Below, one piece after another: positions 8,529 through 17,215 of a DNA stretch of 64,000 bases. The position numbers and the translations under genes are program-made. The number at the start of each line of letters is the position of its first letter. The stretch's first letter is position 1. Under the pieces are notes generated by a model. It was not told the DNA's origin, did not search any database, and saw only the letters and a list, made by a program, of their open reading frames with translations. Source of the DNA: Wenxinia marina DSM 24838 (GTDB lineage Bacteria; Pseudomonadota; Alphaproteobacteria; Rhodobacterales; Rhodobacteraceae); NCBI RefSeq assembly GCF_000379485.1, contig NZ_KB902285.1, positions 1 through 64,000 on the forward strand, read 5' to 3'.

Positions 8529-10085
8529 ATGGACCTTTTCGAGGACGCCCCTGGCCCCGGAGAGGGCGAAGGCGGCAACGCCCACGAGTTCACCGTCTCG
8601 GAGATCTCCGGCGCGGTGAAGCGCACGCTGGAGAGCGAGTTCGGCTGGGTGAAGGTCCGCGGCGAGGTCGGCCGCGTCAGCCGGCCGCGCACCGGGCACA
8701 TCTACTTCGACCTCAAGGACGACCGCTCCTGCCTCGCCGCCGTCACCTGGAAGGGCCAGGCGGCGCGGCTGCGGCACCTGCCCGAGGAGGGGATGGAGGT
8801 CGTCGCCACCGGCCGGATGACGACCTTCGGCCCGCAGTCCAAGTACCAGCTGGTGGTCGAGGACATCCGCCCCGCCGGCGCCGGCGCGCTGATGGCGATG
8901 CTGGAGGAGCGGCGGAAGAAGCTCGCCACCGAGGGGCTGTTCGACGCGGCCCGCAAGCGCCCGCTGCCGTTCCTGCCCGAGGTGATCGGCGTCGTCACCT
9001 CCCCCACCGGCGCGGTGATCCGCGACATCCTGCACCGCCTGCGCGATCGCTTCCCCCGCAAAGTGCTGGTCTGGCCGGTCGCGGTGCAGGGCCGCGGCAG
9101 CGCCGAGCAGGTGGCGGCGGCGATCGAGGGCTTCAACCGCCTGTCGCGCGGCGGCGCGCTGCCCCGGCCCGACGTGCTGATCGTCGCCCGCGGCGGCGGC
9201 TCGCTGGAGGACCTCTGGGGCTTCAACGAGGAGATCGTGGTCCGGGCGGCGGCGGGCTCGGCGATCCCCCTGATCTCCGCCGTCGGGCACGAGACCGACA
9301 CGACGCTGATCGACCACGCTGCCGATTACCGCGCGCCCACGCCCACCGCCGCGGCCGAGCGGGCGGTGCCGGTGCGTCTCGACCTGATGGCGGCGACCGA
9401 GAGCTTCGGCGCCCGCCTCGCCCACGCGGCAGGGCAGGGGGTCGCCCAGCGGCGGCAGCGGCTGACCGACCTCGGCCGGGCGCTGCCGCGCCCCGAGACG
9501 CTGCTGGCCGGTCCGCAGCAGCGGCTGGACAATCTCGGCGACCGGCTGCCCGGCGCGCTGCGCGCCGCGACGCACCGCAAGGCGATGGAGCTGGCGCGGC
9601 TGCCGCTGTCGCCCGCGACGCTGTCCGCGCGGGTGCGGCACGACAGGCGCGTGGTCGGCGAGCTGGAAGGCCGCGGCCGGGCGGCGCTGACGCGGCAGGT
9701 GGAGCGGGCGCGCGAGCGGCTGGCCCGGCGCACCGACGCGCTCCGGCCCGAGACGATGGCGGTCCGCCTCGCGCGGCTGTCCGAGCGGCTGGACGGCCTC
9801 GGCGCCCGCCTGCGTCCCGCACTGGTGACCACGGAGATCGCGCGCGAGCGGGCGCGGCTGGAATCGCTCGACCGCCTGCGCGAGACGCTGGGCTACGAGG
9901 CGACGCTCGCCCGCGGCTTCGCCGTGGTGCGCGCCGGCGACGCCGTGGTCACCCGGGCGGCCGAGGCCGAGCGGGCGCCGGCGCTGGAGCTGCAGTTCCG
10001 GGACGGCCGCGTGACCGTCGGCCGCGGCCCGGCGCCGCGCCGCAAGGGCGGAGAGCCGGACGAGGGGCAGGGCACGCTCCTGTAG
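8529..10085 (+). CDS. xseA: Exodeoxyribonuclease VII large subunit
   Basis: A 518-residue XseA, catalytic subunit of the single-strand exonuclease that works with small XseB subunits in repair. It has an OB-fold N-terminus (residues 20-115, with SRPRTGHIYFDLKDD), then the catalytic region with VTSPTGAVIRDI, IVARGGGSLEDLWGFN and SAVGHETDTTLID, and a long coiled-coil C-terminal half. The ATG at 8529 gives the family N-terminus after a short acidic leader. The stop codon TAG is also the first three bases of an inverted repeat. XseB is not in the window. Confidence 0.96.
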   Translation: MDLFEDAPGPGEGEGGNAHEFTVSEISGAVKRTLESEFGWVKVRGEVGRVSRPRTGHIYFDLKDDRSCLAAVTWKGQAARLRHLPEEGMEVVATGRMTTFGPQSKYQLVVEDIRPAGAGALMAMLEERRKKLATEGLFDAARKRPLPFLPEVIGVVTSPTGAVIRDILHRLRDRFPRKVLVWPVAVQGRGSAEQVAAAIEGFNRLSRGGALPRPDVLIVARGGGSLEDLWGFNEEIVVRAAAGSAIPLISAVGHETDTTLIDHAADYRAPTPTAAAERAVPVRLDLMAATESFGARLAHAAGQGVAQRRQRLTDLGRALPRPETLLAGPQQRLDNLGDRLPGALRAATHRKAMELARLPLSPATLSARVRHDRRVVGELEGRGRAALTRQVERARERLARRTDALRPETMAVRLARLSERLDGLGARLRPALVTTEIARERARLESLDRLRETLGYEATLARGFAVVRAGDAVVTRAAEAERAPALELQFRDGRVTVGRGPAPRRKGGEPDEGQGTLL

Positions 10086-10136
10086 GGTGGGTGAAACCCG
10101 CCATGGGGGTCGTGTCGGTTGGTTTTACCCACCCTA
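10083..10136. repeat. Inverted repeat overlapping the xseA stop
   Basis: TAGGGTGGGTGAAACC (10083-10098) is matched at 15 of 16 positions by the inverse complement at 10121-10136, separated by 22 bp. This resembles proteobacterial REP-like elements built on GTAGGGTGGGT. The xseA stop codon lies inside the left arm. It could act as a bidirectional terminator or mRNA-end hairpin. Confidence 0.7.
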
Positions 10137-10203
10137 CGGGGCCGGCCATCATCCGTCGCGTCGAGATTTCCGTCGGCCGCGTTCACCCGGCCGACGCGCC
10201 GCC

Positions 10204-10599
10204 TCACACCCCGTAGTCCGGACACACCAGAGCCAGCTCGTCCTCGGTCACCTCGTAGAGGTAACTCACCGCCGGGTCGTTCACGAACTCGGCCCGCAGC
10301 CCCGAGCCTTCCTCGTAGAACCGCCAGCACTGATCCGGCTCGAGGGTCTCGTAGGAGAAGCAGATCATGCCCGGCTCTCGCTCCTCCCAGACCCCCGCCT
10401 CGCACTCGCCGCCGACGAAGGCCCAGGTGACGCGCCGCCCTTCGTGGTAGCGCTCGACGCCGTAGGGCCCCTCGGCGGTGCCGTAGGTCAGGGTGCGGCC
10501 GGTGACGTAGGCCTCGAACTCGGCCGCGGACATGGCGTCCTGAGCGGCAGCGGGGGCGGCAAGCGCGGCGAGAAGTGCCGGGATGAGGAACCGTGTCAT
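10204..10599 (-). CDS. Small secreted protein of unknown function
   Basis: A 131-residue protein with a clear signal peptide (cleavage after AAPAAAQ, residue about 20). The mature part is rich in aromatic and acidic residues and has four cysteines (near GGECEAG, MICFSYE, DQCWRFY and LVCPDY) that could form two disulfides in the periplasm. Segments such as GRTLTY, CFSYE and CWRFYE are shared by a group of short Rhodobacterales exported proteins I recognise only loosely. No enzymatic motif is visible. It lies between the xseA repeat and the hydroxylase gene, same strand as the latter. Confidence 0.8.
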   Translation of the reverse strand: MTRFLIPALLAALAAPAAAQDAMSAAEFEAYVTGRTLTYGTAEGPYGVERYHEGRRVTWAFVGGECEAGVWEEREPGMICFSYETLEPDQCWRFYEEGSGLRAEFVNDPAVSYLYEVTEDELALVCPDYGV

Positions 10600-10636
10600 A
10601 CTGCGCAGAGTGACAGAGCGGTCGCCGCGCCGCCAG

Positions 10637-11647
10637 TCACTCGCCCGCGAGCGCGCGGACCCGCGGGTCCATGACCCGGCGCCAGGCGCGGGGCCAGAGC
10701 GCGAGGCACGCCATCACCGGCAGGCTGCGCGGCAGCATCGGCGCGCTGGGCGGCAGGCGCAGGCCCGGATAGGCGCGCGACGGGGCGGCGTGGTGGTCGG
10801 AATGGCGCGGCGCGTTCAGCATCAGGGCGGAGGAGGCCGGGTGCGGGCTGTTCCAGGAATGGCCGGGGGCGACCGGCTCGGGCCGGCCGTCGGGGCGCAG
10901 GGGGCGGCGCAGGCCGTAGTGCTGGACGTAGTCGGACAGCAGCAGCTGCAGCTGCGCGAAGGCGGCGAGCGACAGCAGCACAAGGGCGCCGCGCGGGCCG
11001 CCGAGCAGCGCCGCCGCGACCAAGGTCGCGGCCGCACCGCCGAGGTAGACGAGGTACGGGTTCTCCCGCCGCGGCCGGCCGGCCCGCGCCAGCCGCTCCC
11101 GCTCTGCCGCCAGTCCGGCGCGGAACGAGCCGGTCCAGGCGCGGTGGGCGTAGCGCCAGAATCCTTCGCCCAGGCGGGCGGAGTTGGGGTCGCGGGCCGT
11201 CGCCACGAACCGGTGATGCACCAGCGGATGCGCCGAGGCGTGGTGCCCGAAGAGGAGCGATACGTAGATCGCGACGCCGAGGCGGCGCAGGGCGCGCGTC
11301 GTCCTGTGGATCAGCTCGTGCGCGTTGGAGTTCGAGACCTGCCCGAAATACAGCCCCGCCGCGACGTAGGTGGCCAGGGCGCTCGCTGCGCCCGCGTCGC
11401 CCAGTCGGGCGACCAGCAGCCCCAGCAGCGCGAAGTGCGCGATCCCCAGCGTGACCGCCAGCGCGGTGCCGGCGGGGAAGCCGTCGTCGTCCGGCTGGTG
11501 CGGCGCCGCGCGGGCGGCCAGCAGATCGACTCCCGCGATCAGCAGAGTCATGGACGCCAGCGCCGCGACCGCCCACAGGCCGCCCCACAGCGCACCGGCC
11601 GCGATCAGCGGCACGGGCAGCAGCGTGGCGAGGGCGAAGAGCGGCAT
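10637..11647 (-). CDS. AlkB-type integral-membrane hydroxylase
   Basis: A 336-residue membrane protein of the alkane-1-monooxygenase/fatty-acid hydroxylase superfamily. Three histidine clusters form the di-iron site: HELIH (110-114), HHASAHPLVHH (135-145) and RHSDHH (281-286), with the extra HYGL segment near 243 typical of AlkB. Hydrophobic segments cover residues 1-45, 63-103 and 197-240. The family hydroxylates terminal methyl groups of alkanes or acyl chains and needs rubredoxin or ferredoxin electrons; no rubredoxin gene is nearby, while fdxA lies 5 kb away. Substrate is uncertain. It is divergent from the YhhN-like gene. Confidence 0.87.
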   Translation of the reverse strand: MPLFALATLLPVPLIAAGALWGGLWAVAALASMTLLIAGVDLLAARAAPHQPDDDGFPAGTALAVTLGIAHFALLGLLVARLGDAGAASALATYVAAGLYFGQVSNSNAHELIHRTTRALRRLGVAIYVSLLFGHHASAHPLVHHRFVATARDPNSARLGEGFWRYAHRAWTGSFRAGLAAERERLARAGRPRRENPYLVYLGGAAATLVAAALLGGPRGALVLLSLAAFAQLQLLLSDYVQHYGLRRPLRPDGRPEPVAPGHSWNSPHPASSALMLNAPRHSDHHAAPSRAYPGLRLPPSAPMLPRSLPVMACLALWPRAWRRVMDPRVRALAGE

Positions 11648-11716
11648 GGGACAGACGGGCTGGCGACGGATGCGGCCCCGGGTAGCATGGCGCCGGGGCG
11701 AAAGGGAGGCGGCACG

Positions 11717-12373
11717 ATGGCGCTCTGGGCGGCCGGCGCCGGGCTGGTCTCGGCGGCATGGTACCTCGTGGCGTTCGCAGCGGTCGAGCGCACGTCGGCA
11801 CTGCGCAGCGCGGTCAAGACCGTGGCGATCGCGACGCTGGCGGGGGCGGTGGCGCTATCCGGCGGACCGGCGCTGCTGGCCCTCGCCCTGGCGCTCGGCG
11901 CTGCGGGCGATCTCGCGCTGTCGCGACCGGGGGAGAGGGCGTTCCTCGCCGGCGTCGCGGCCTTCGCTCTGGCGCACCTCGTGTACGTCGCGCTGCTCGC
12001 GGGCCAGCCGGCTGCCGACCTGTCCGGCTGGCGGATCGCCGCGGCGGTCGCCCTCTGCACCCTGGCCGCCGTCATGGCGGCGCGCCTGTGGCGGGCGGCC
12101 GGCGCGCTGCGCGGGCCGGTCGTCGTCTATGCCGCGATCATCGTTGCGATGGGCTTCGCCGCGCTGCGCGCCGCGGACCCGCGGCTGGCGCTGTCCGCCG
12201 GGCTGTTCGTCGCGTCCGACGCGATCCTGGCGGCCGAACTGTTCCTGCTGCGGCCCGGCCACCCGGCCCGGCGATGGACGCCCTACGCGGTGTGGATCCT
12301 CTACGTCTCGGCGCAGTGGGGACTGGCGCTGTCGCTGTCGGGCGGCCTTTTCATCGCGGCGGGCAGGGGCTAG
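11717..12373 (+). CDS. YhhN/TMEM86-family lysoplasmalogenase-like membrane protein
   Basis: A 218-residue protein with about eight hydrophobic helices. GAAGDLALS (near residue 58), AFALAHLVYV and SDAILA near the C-terminus are hallmarks of the YhhN family, whose studied members (TMEM86) hydrolyse the vinyl-ether bond of lysoplasmalogens. The ATG at 11717 follows an AAAGGGAGG ribosome-binding site. ftsY starts 26 bp downstream, so the two may share a transcript. Enzyme activity in bacteria is inferred from the family. Confidence 0.82.
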   Translation: MALWAAGAGLVSAAWYLVAFAAVERTSALRSAVKTVAIATLAGAVALSGGPALLALALALGAAGDLALSRPGERAFLAGVAAFALAHLVYVALLAGQPAADLSGWRIAAAVALCTLAAVMAARLWRAAGALRGPVVVYAAIIVAMGFAALRAADPRLALSAGLFVASDAILAAELFLLRPGHPARRWTPYAVWILYVSAQWGLALSLSGGLFIAAGRG

Positions 12374-12398
12374 GTCACGGGGCAGCAACGGAGGCCCG

Positions 12399-13847
12399 AT
12401 GTCCTTCTTCAAGAAACTCCGCGACCGCATGTTCCGCTCGTCGTCGAAGCTCGACGAGGGGCTGGAGGCGATCGTCGAGGAGGGCGGCGAGACGGCGGAG
12501 GCCGACGCGCCCGTCGCCGACGCGGCGCCGCGGGCGGAGCCCGCTCCGCCGGCTCCCGAGCCCGCGCCGAAGCCGGACAGCGAGCCGCCCGCTCCGGCGC
12601 CGGAACGCCGGGACGTCACGCCTCCCGCCCCCGACCGGGTCCCGCCGCCCGCCGACCCGGCGCCGGCCGACGCGGGCGACCCGCAGGACCGTCCCGCCCC
12701 GGCGCCAGAGCCGAACGCGCCGCCCGTCGCGCCCCCGCCGACGACCCCCGGCGCGACGCCGCCGGGCATGGCGCCCGAGCCGCCGGCTGCCGTGCCCGAG
12801 CCGTCGCGTCCCGCCCCGGAACCGGCCCGCCGCGAGCCGGACCCTCCGCGGCCGGCTCCCGAACCGCCCCGCCCGGCTCCCGAACCGCCCCGCCCTGCTG
12901 CCGAGCAGCAGCCCGTTCCCCTGCCGATCCCCGAACCGGAGCCGGAGCCCGAGGAGGCGCGCCGCGGCGGCTTCCTCTCGCGCCTCTTCCGCCGCGACGA
13001 GGGGCCGGTTGCCCGCCGCGTCCTCGACGACGAGATGCTGGAGCAGCTGGAGGACCTGCTGATCCAGGCCGACATGGGCGTCGACACCGCGCTGCGCGTC
13101 ACCGCCAACCTCGCCGAGGGGCGGATGGGCCGCCGTTTGTCGGTGCGCGAGATCAAGGAGGCGCTCGCCGCCGAGGTCGCGCGCATCATGGCGCCCGTCG
13201 CCCGGCCGCTGCCGCTGTATCCGTCCAAGCCGCAGGTCGTCCTCGTCGTCGGCGTCAACGGCAGCGGTAAGACCACCACCATCGGCAAGCTCGCCAGCCA
13301 GTTTCGGGCCGCCGGCAAGGGCGTGGTGATCGCCGCCGGCGACACGTTCCGCGCCGCGGCGGTGGAGCAGCTGCAGGTCTGGGGCGACCGTGCCGGCGTG
13401 CCGGTGATGACCGCGCCCGAAGGGTCCGACCCCGCCTCCCTCGCCTTCGACGCGATGGAGCGGGCGAAGCGCGAGGGGGCGGACCTGCTGATGATCGACA
13501 CCGCCGGGCGGCTGCAGAACCGCGCGGATCTGATGGAGGAGCTGGCCAAGATCGTCCGCGTGATCCGCAAGAAGGATCCGGACGCGCCGCACAACACCCT
13601 GCTGGTGCTGGACGCCACGACCGGCCAGAACGCCCTCACCCAAGTGGAGATCTTCCAGAAGATTGCCGACGTCTCCGGCCTCGTGATGACCAAGCTCGAC
13701 GGCACCGCCAAGGGCGGCGTCCTCGTCGCGCTGGCCGACCGGTTCGGCCTGCCGATCCACGCCATCGGCGTCGGCGAGCAGATCGACGACCTCGCCGCCT
13801 TCGACCCCGAGGAATTCGCCGCCGCGCTGGTGGGGCTGGAGGGGTGA
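12399..13847 (+). CDS. ftsY: Signal recognition particle receptor FtsY
   Basis: A 482-residue SRP GTPase that docks ribosome-SRP complexes at the inner membrane. Residues 1-45 are basic then acidic; about 45-190 are a Pro/Ala/Glu-rich low-complexity linker; the N domain begins near 200 and the G domain carries GVNGSGKTTT (about 285), DTAGRLQN (about 367) and TKLDGTAKGG (about 430). The linker is longer than in many homologues. The next gene overlaps the stop by four bases (GTGA). Confidence 0.96.
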   Translation: MSFFKKLRDRMFRSSSKLDEGLEAIVEEGGETAEADAPVADAAPRAEPAPPAPEPAPKPDSEPPAPAPERRDVTPPAPDRVPPPADPAPADAGDPQDRPAPAPEPNAPPVAPPPTTPGATPPGMAPEPPAAVPEPSRPAPEPARREPDPPRPAPEPPRPAPEPPRPAAEQQPVPLPIPEPEPEPEEARRGGFLSRLFRRDEGPVARRVLDDEMLEQLEDLLIQADMGVDTALRVTANLAEGRMGRRLSVREIKEALAAEVARIMAPVARPLPLYPSKPQVVLVVGVNGSGKTTTIGKLASQFRAAGKGVVIAAGDTFRAAAVEQLQVWGDRAGVPVMTAPEGSDPASLAFDAMERAKREGADLLMIDTAGRLQNRADLMEELAKIVRVIRKKDPDAPHNTLLVLDATTGQNALTQVEIFQKIADVSGLVMTKLDGTAKGGVLVALADRFGLPIHAIGVGEQIDDLAAFDPEEFAAALVGLEG

Positions 13848-14581
13848 GAGCGGCCGTCGCCGTGCTGCTGGCGCTCGCCGCGCCGGCCCGCGCCGACTGC
13901 ACCGCCGAGTTCGCCGCCTTCGCCGAGGTCTTCCTCGGCGGCTGGCATGAGGATCTCTCCCCCGCGCCCCTGATCGAGGAGGCCGGTGGCCGCTGTTTCC
14001 TCACCATCGACGACCCGGATCCGACCTTTGCCGCCGACTGGCGCCTCGCCCCGACCGGGGACGTGACGACGCTCGACCTCAAGGGGGCGACCCTTCCGGC
14101 CGGGCCGGGGCAGTGGTTCGCACGCCTGATCGCGATTCACGACGCCCGGGCCGGCACGGTGCGCGTCGAGATGGCGACGCTGTATCCGCCCGGCGGAGGC
14201 CTCTTCGATTTCCGCGGCACGTTGTCGGGGATCGACCTGTCCAGCACCACCCAGGCGCAGCTGTCGCTCAGCGGCGTCACGCTGGAGGAAGCAGAGCTGA
14301 CCTCGGATCTGCCCGCGCCGTTCCCGCAATTGACGAACGGCGTGCCGGCTCTCGCCGAGGGCATCACCGACGGCGGAGGACAGGCGGCCTGGGCTGACTT
14401 CCTCGCCGCGCATGGCGCGGGCCGGCTGACCGCGCGGATCGAGCGGGCGCCGCGCCTGCCGATCCTGCCGCTGTTCCGCACCTACCTCTTCGGCGAGGCG
14501 ATGACCTTTTCGGGGCCGATGCTGCGCGATCCCGTCGCGTGGCAAGCTGCCCTCGACTGGACGCCTGCCGGTGCGAACTGA
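13844..14581 (+). CDS. Exported protein of unknown function, coupled to ftsY
   Basis: A 245-residue protein starting at a GTG that overlaps the ftsY stop. Residues 1-18 form a short signal peptide ending PARADC; the Cys directly after it pairs plausibly with the one in GRCFLTI. The rest looks like a beta-rich soluble domain with no enzyme motif I recognise. The overlap implies translational coupling with ftsY, but this is common in compact genomes and need not mean shared function. Confidence 0.75.
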   Translation: MRAAVAVLLALAAPARADCTAEFAAFAEVFLGGWHEDLSPAPLIEEAGGRCFLTIDDPDPTFAADWRLAPTGDVTTLDLKGATLPAGPGQWFARLIAIHDARAGTVRVEMATLYPPGGGLFDFRGTLSGIDLSSTTQAQLSLSGVTLEEAELTSDLPAPFPQLTNGVPALAEGITDGGGQAAWADFLAAHGAGRLTARIERAPRLPILPLFRTYLFGEAMTFSGPMLRDPVAWQAALDWTPAGAN

Positions 14582-14582
14582 C

Positions 14583-15077
14583 CTAGTCGTTCTTGGGGTG
14601 GGTGCCCGTCGCCCGCTCGATCCGTCCCAGCAGGTACAGGACCACGACCGTGATCACCGTGGCAAGCGCGGCGAGCGGCACCTGCCCGGCGCCGCAGGCC
14701 AGACCGATGGCGCCGGCCAGCCACAGAGAGGCGCCGGTCGTCACGTTGCGCACCTCGCCGCCGCTGGTGAAGATCAGCCCCGCGGCGAGGAACGCGACCC
14801 CCGCCGTCACCGCCTCGATCAGGCGCAGCGGATCGACCCGCTTGTCGTCCACGTCCCCGAAGTCCAGCGCCGAGATCTCCATCCCCGCGACCACGAACAG
14901 GCAGGCCGCCATCGCGACCAGCATGTGGGTCCGCAGGCCCGCCGGCTTCTCCTTGCGCTCACGCTCGAACCCGATGACGGCGCCGAGGGCGATGGCCGCG
15001 CAGAGGCGCAGCGATGCGGTGCCCAGCGGCACCGCGGAGAAGGAGCTGGTGAGGTCCTCGAAGATGCGTTCGAACAT
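14583..15077 (-). CDS. MgtC/SapB-family inner-membrane protein
   Basis: A 164-residue protein with the MgtC/SapB N-terminal membrane domain: RLCAAIALGAVIGFERE, then GLRTHMLV and ASLWLAGAIGLACGAG, with four to five helices. It lacks the cytosolic ACT-like domain of Salmonella MgtC and so belongs to the short form. Family members are linked to growth at low Mg2+ or modulation of ATP synthase. The ATG at 15077 matches the conserved start. It converges with the preceding exported-protein gene. Confidence 0.88.
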   Translation of the reverse strand: MFERIFEDLTSSFSAVPLGTASLRLCAAIALGAVIGFERERKEKPAGLRTHMLVAMAACLFVVAGMEISALDFGDVDDKRVDPLRLIEAVTAGVAFLAAGLIFTSGGEVRNVTTGASLWLAGAIGLACGAGQVPLAALATVITVVVLYLLGRIERATGTHPKND

Positions 15078-15136
15078 GTTCCCTCGGGTGGCATGACATC
15101 TGCGTGTCAACCGCGCCGACCGTCGCCGGTTCCGGC

Positions 15137-16039
15137 ATGAGCGAGTGGCTCGCCGCCATCGCCGGCACGCCCGAGGGCGCCCTCGCCGCGACCATCCTTG
15201 CCCTGATCTCGGCGGTCGCGCACGCGGCCTTCGGCGCGCTGCAGAAGGGCCGGCACGACCCCTGGCTGATCCGCGGCTCCATCGACTTCTGGCTGGCGCT
15301 GATCTCGGCCCCGGTCGCGCTGTTCCTGGTGCCCTGGCTGAACGGCGAGGTGGCGCTGATCCTCCTCGGCGCGCTCGGCATCCACTTCGTCTACAAGCTG
15401 ACAGTCGCGCTCGCCTACGAACGGGCGGCATACACGGTCGTCTACCCGGTGATCCGCGGCACCGGACCTCTCGTCACCGTGCTGGCCGCGTCGGTCATCT
15501 TCCACGAGCACTTCTCGCTGCTGCAGTGGCTGGGCGTCCTCTGCCTGTCGGCGGGGATGATGCTGCTCGCCGCGCGGAACTACGCGCAGGAGCGGCTGGA
15601 TCGCCGCAACCTCGTGATCGGCCTCTTCTGGGCGGTCGCGGGCGGGCTGATGGTCGCGCTCTACACCGTCTACGACGCCTACGGCATCCGCGTCTCGCCC
15701 GACCCGTTCACCTTCCTCGCCTGGTTCTTCTTCGTCACCGCCCTCGACTTCCCGCTGATCGCGTACCTGCGCTACCGCCGCACGGGGGCGCCGGACGGCG
15801 TGGGCAACCTGATGGGCCGCGGCATCGCGGGCGCCTTCATCGCCTGGGTCAGCTTCGGCGGCGTGATGCTGGCGACCTACCTCGACAAGGTCGGCGAGGC
15901 GGCGGTCCTGCGCGAGACCTCGACCATCTTCGCCGCCCTCATCGGCTGGTTCGTCCTGGGCGAGACGGTGGGGCCCCGGCGGCTGGCCTTCATGGGGCTG
16001 ATCGCGCTGGGCGCGGTGATCGTCGAGTTCGGCGGGTGA
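15137..16039 (+). CDS. EamA/DMT-family transporter
   Basis: A 300-residue membrane protein with ten predicted helices as two five-helix EamA repeats, each ending in the usual pattern (FHEHFSLLQWLGVLCLSAGM in the first; GETVGPRRLAFMGLIALGA in the second). Members export metabolites such as amino acids or import nucleotide sugars; nothing here decides the substrate. The ATG at 15137 is preferred over an in-frame GTG at 15104 because family N-termini start close to the first helix. The next gene begins inside its stop codon (GTGA). Confidence 0.87.
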   Translation: MSEWLAAIAGTPEGALAATILALISAVAHAAFGALQKGRHDPWLIRGSIDFWLALISAPVALFLVPWLNGEVALILLGALGIHFVYKLTVALAYERAAYTVVYPVIRGTGPLVTVLAASVIFHEHFSLLQWLGVLCLSAGMMLLAARNYAQERLDRRNLVIGLFWAVAGGLMVALYTVYDAYGIRVSPDPFTFLAWFFFVTALDFPLIAYLRYRRTGAPDGVGNLMGRGIAGAFIAWVSFGGVMLATYLDKVGEAAVLRETSTIFAALIGWFVLGETVGPRRLAFMGLIALGAVIVEFGG

Positions 16040-16530
16040 CCGGCGGGCTGGAGGTGGAGGAGGTGCTGGACCTCGACCTGCGCCTGCTGCGCACCCCGGC
16101 CGGCGCGCCTCTCGACCCGTCTGCCCACCGTGCAGCTCTGGAGCGCTCGCTGCCCCGGTCGCGGCACGCGGCGGTGCGCCGGGGCGGCGCGCTCGTCGCC
16201 TATGCCTACCTCTGGCCGCTGGAGGAGTCCGGCGCGTGGTTCGCCGGCGGCCTCGCGATCGCGCCGGGCCACCGAAGCGCCCCGGTCATTCGCGAGTTGC
16301 GGGACACCGTCGCGAACCTGCTGCGCGCCGAGGGCGTCCGCGTCCTGCACAGCCACGTCCGGACGGGCAACGCCGCGTCGCTGCGCCTGCATCGCCGTCT
16401 CGGCTTCCGCGAGGTGCGGCGGTCGGACGAGGCCGTCGCCTGTGTCCTCGACGTGACCGGCCCGACCTTCCAGAACGGCGCGCGACGTGCGATCAGGGCG
16501 CCGGCCGACGCAGGCGGGAGCAGACCATGA
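16036..16530 (+). CDS. GNAT-family N-acetyltransferase
   Basis: A 164-residue GNAT protein. The acetyl-CoA loop appears as GHRSAP (about 78-83), followed by the helix IRELRDTVANLL and the late GNAASLRLHRRLGFREV block (about 113-127) that is the clearest GNAT signature. Substrate unknown. It starts on a GTG overlapping the transporter stop and ends overlapping the yciB start (ATGA), so the three genes form a coupled operon. Confidence 0.85.
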   Translation: MTGGLEVEEVLDLDLRLLRTPAGAPLDPSAHRAALERSLPRSRHAAVRRGGALVAYAYLWPLEESGAWFAGGLAIAPGHRSAPVIRELRDTVANLLRAEGVRVLHSHVRTGNAASLRLHRRLGFREVRRSDEAVACVLDVTGPTFQNGARRAIRAPADAGGSRP

Positions 16531-17135
16531 CCGAACGCCCGATCAACCCGATCCTCAAGCAGGCGCTGGAGTTGGGCCCCACGATCCTGTTCTTCCTCGC
16601 CTACCTGCGGCTGCGCGACGGCACCTACACGATCGGCGGCACCGAATATTCCGGCTTCATCGTGGCCACGCTGCTGTTCGTCCCGGTCCTGCTGGTGGCG
16701 ATGGCGATCCTCTGGGCGCTGACCCGGCGGCTCAGCCGGATGCAGGTCTTCACCGCCTTCATGGTGATCTTCTTCGGCGCGCTGACGGCGTGGTTCAACG
16801 ACGAGCGGTTCTTCAAGATGAAGACGACCATCGTCTACGGCTGCTTCGCCATCCTCCTCGGGATCGGCCTGCTGCAGGGCAGGAGCTACCTGCAATGGGT
16901 CATGGGAGAGCTGCTGCCGATGGAGCGGGAAGGGTGGATGATCCTGACCCGCCGCCTGACGGCCATGTTCGCCGTCCTCGCGGTGGCGAACGAGGTCATC
17001 TGGCGGACGCAGTCGACGGACCTCTGGGTCAAGCTCGAGACCTTCGCCTTTCCGGCTGTCCTGTTCCTGTTCCTGTGGGTGCAGATCGTCGCGCTGCAGA
17101 AGTACGTGATCGAGGACGAGCCGCCGGCCTCCTGA
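16527..17135 (+). CDS. yciB: Inner membrane-spanning protein YciB (IspZ, septation protein A)
   Basis: A 202-residue protein with five to six helices and the YciB signature: LELGPTILFFLAYL (10-23), TLWFNDE-like TAWFNDERFFKMK (about 90) and the ANEVIWRTQSTDLWV segment (about 152). YciB affects envelope and septum synthesis in enterics; the biochemical role is not settled. It is the last gene of the DMT-GNAT-yciB group. Confidence 0.92.
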   Translation: MTERPINPILKQALELGPTILFFLAYLRLRDGTYTIGGTEYSGFIVATLLFVPVLLVAMAILWALTRRLSRMQVFTAFMVIFFGALTAWFNDERFFKMKTTIVYGCFAILLGIGLLQGRSYLQWVMGELLPMEREGWMILTRRLTAMFAVLAVANEVIWRTQSTDLWVKLETFAFPAVLFLFLWVQIVALQKYVIEDEPPAS

Positions 17136-17215
17136 CCGGCCCGCTCCGGTTGTGCGCCTCTGGTTCGCCCGATCCTCGCCTTATCTGCGCCCCGGACCGC
17201 GGGGATTGAAACTTC

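Noticed and set aside
7175-10216. Plus-strand frame spanning purD and xseA
   Set aside because: It is out of frame with both genes and has no domain; purD and xseA account for the DNA.
11855-14545. Long minus-strand frame opposite ftsY and its neighbours
   Set aside because: Antisense to FtsY with intact GTPase motifs; composition is Ser/Arg/Gly rich without family features.
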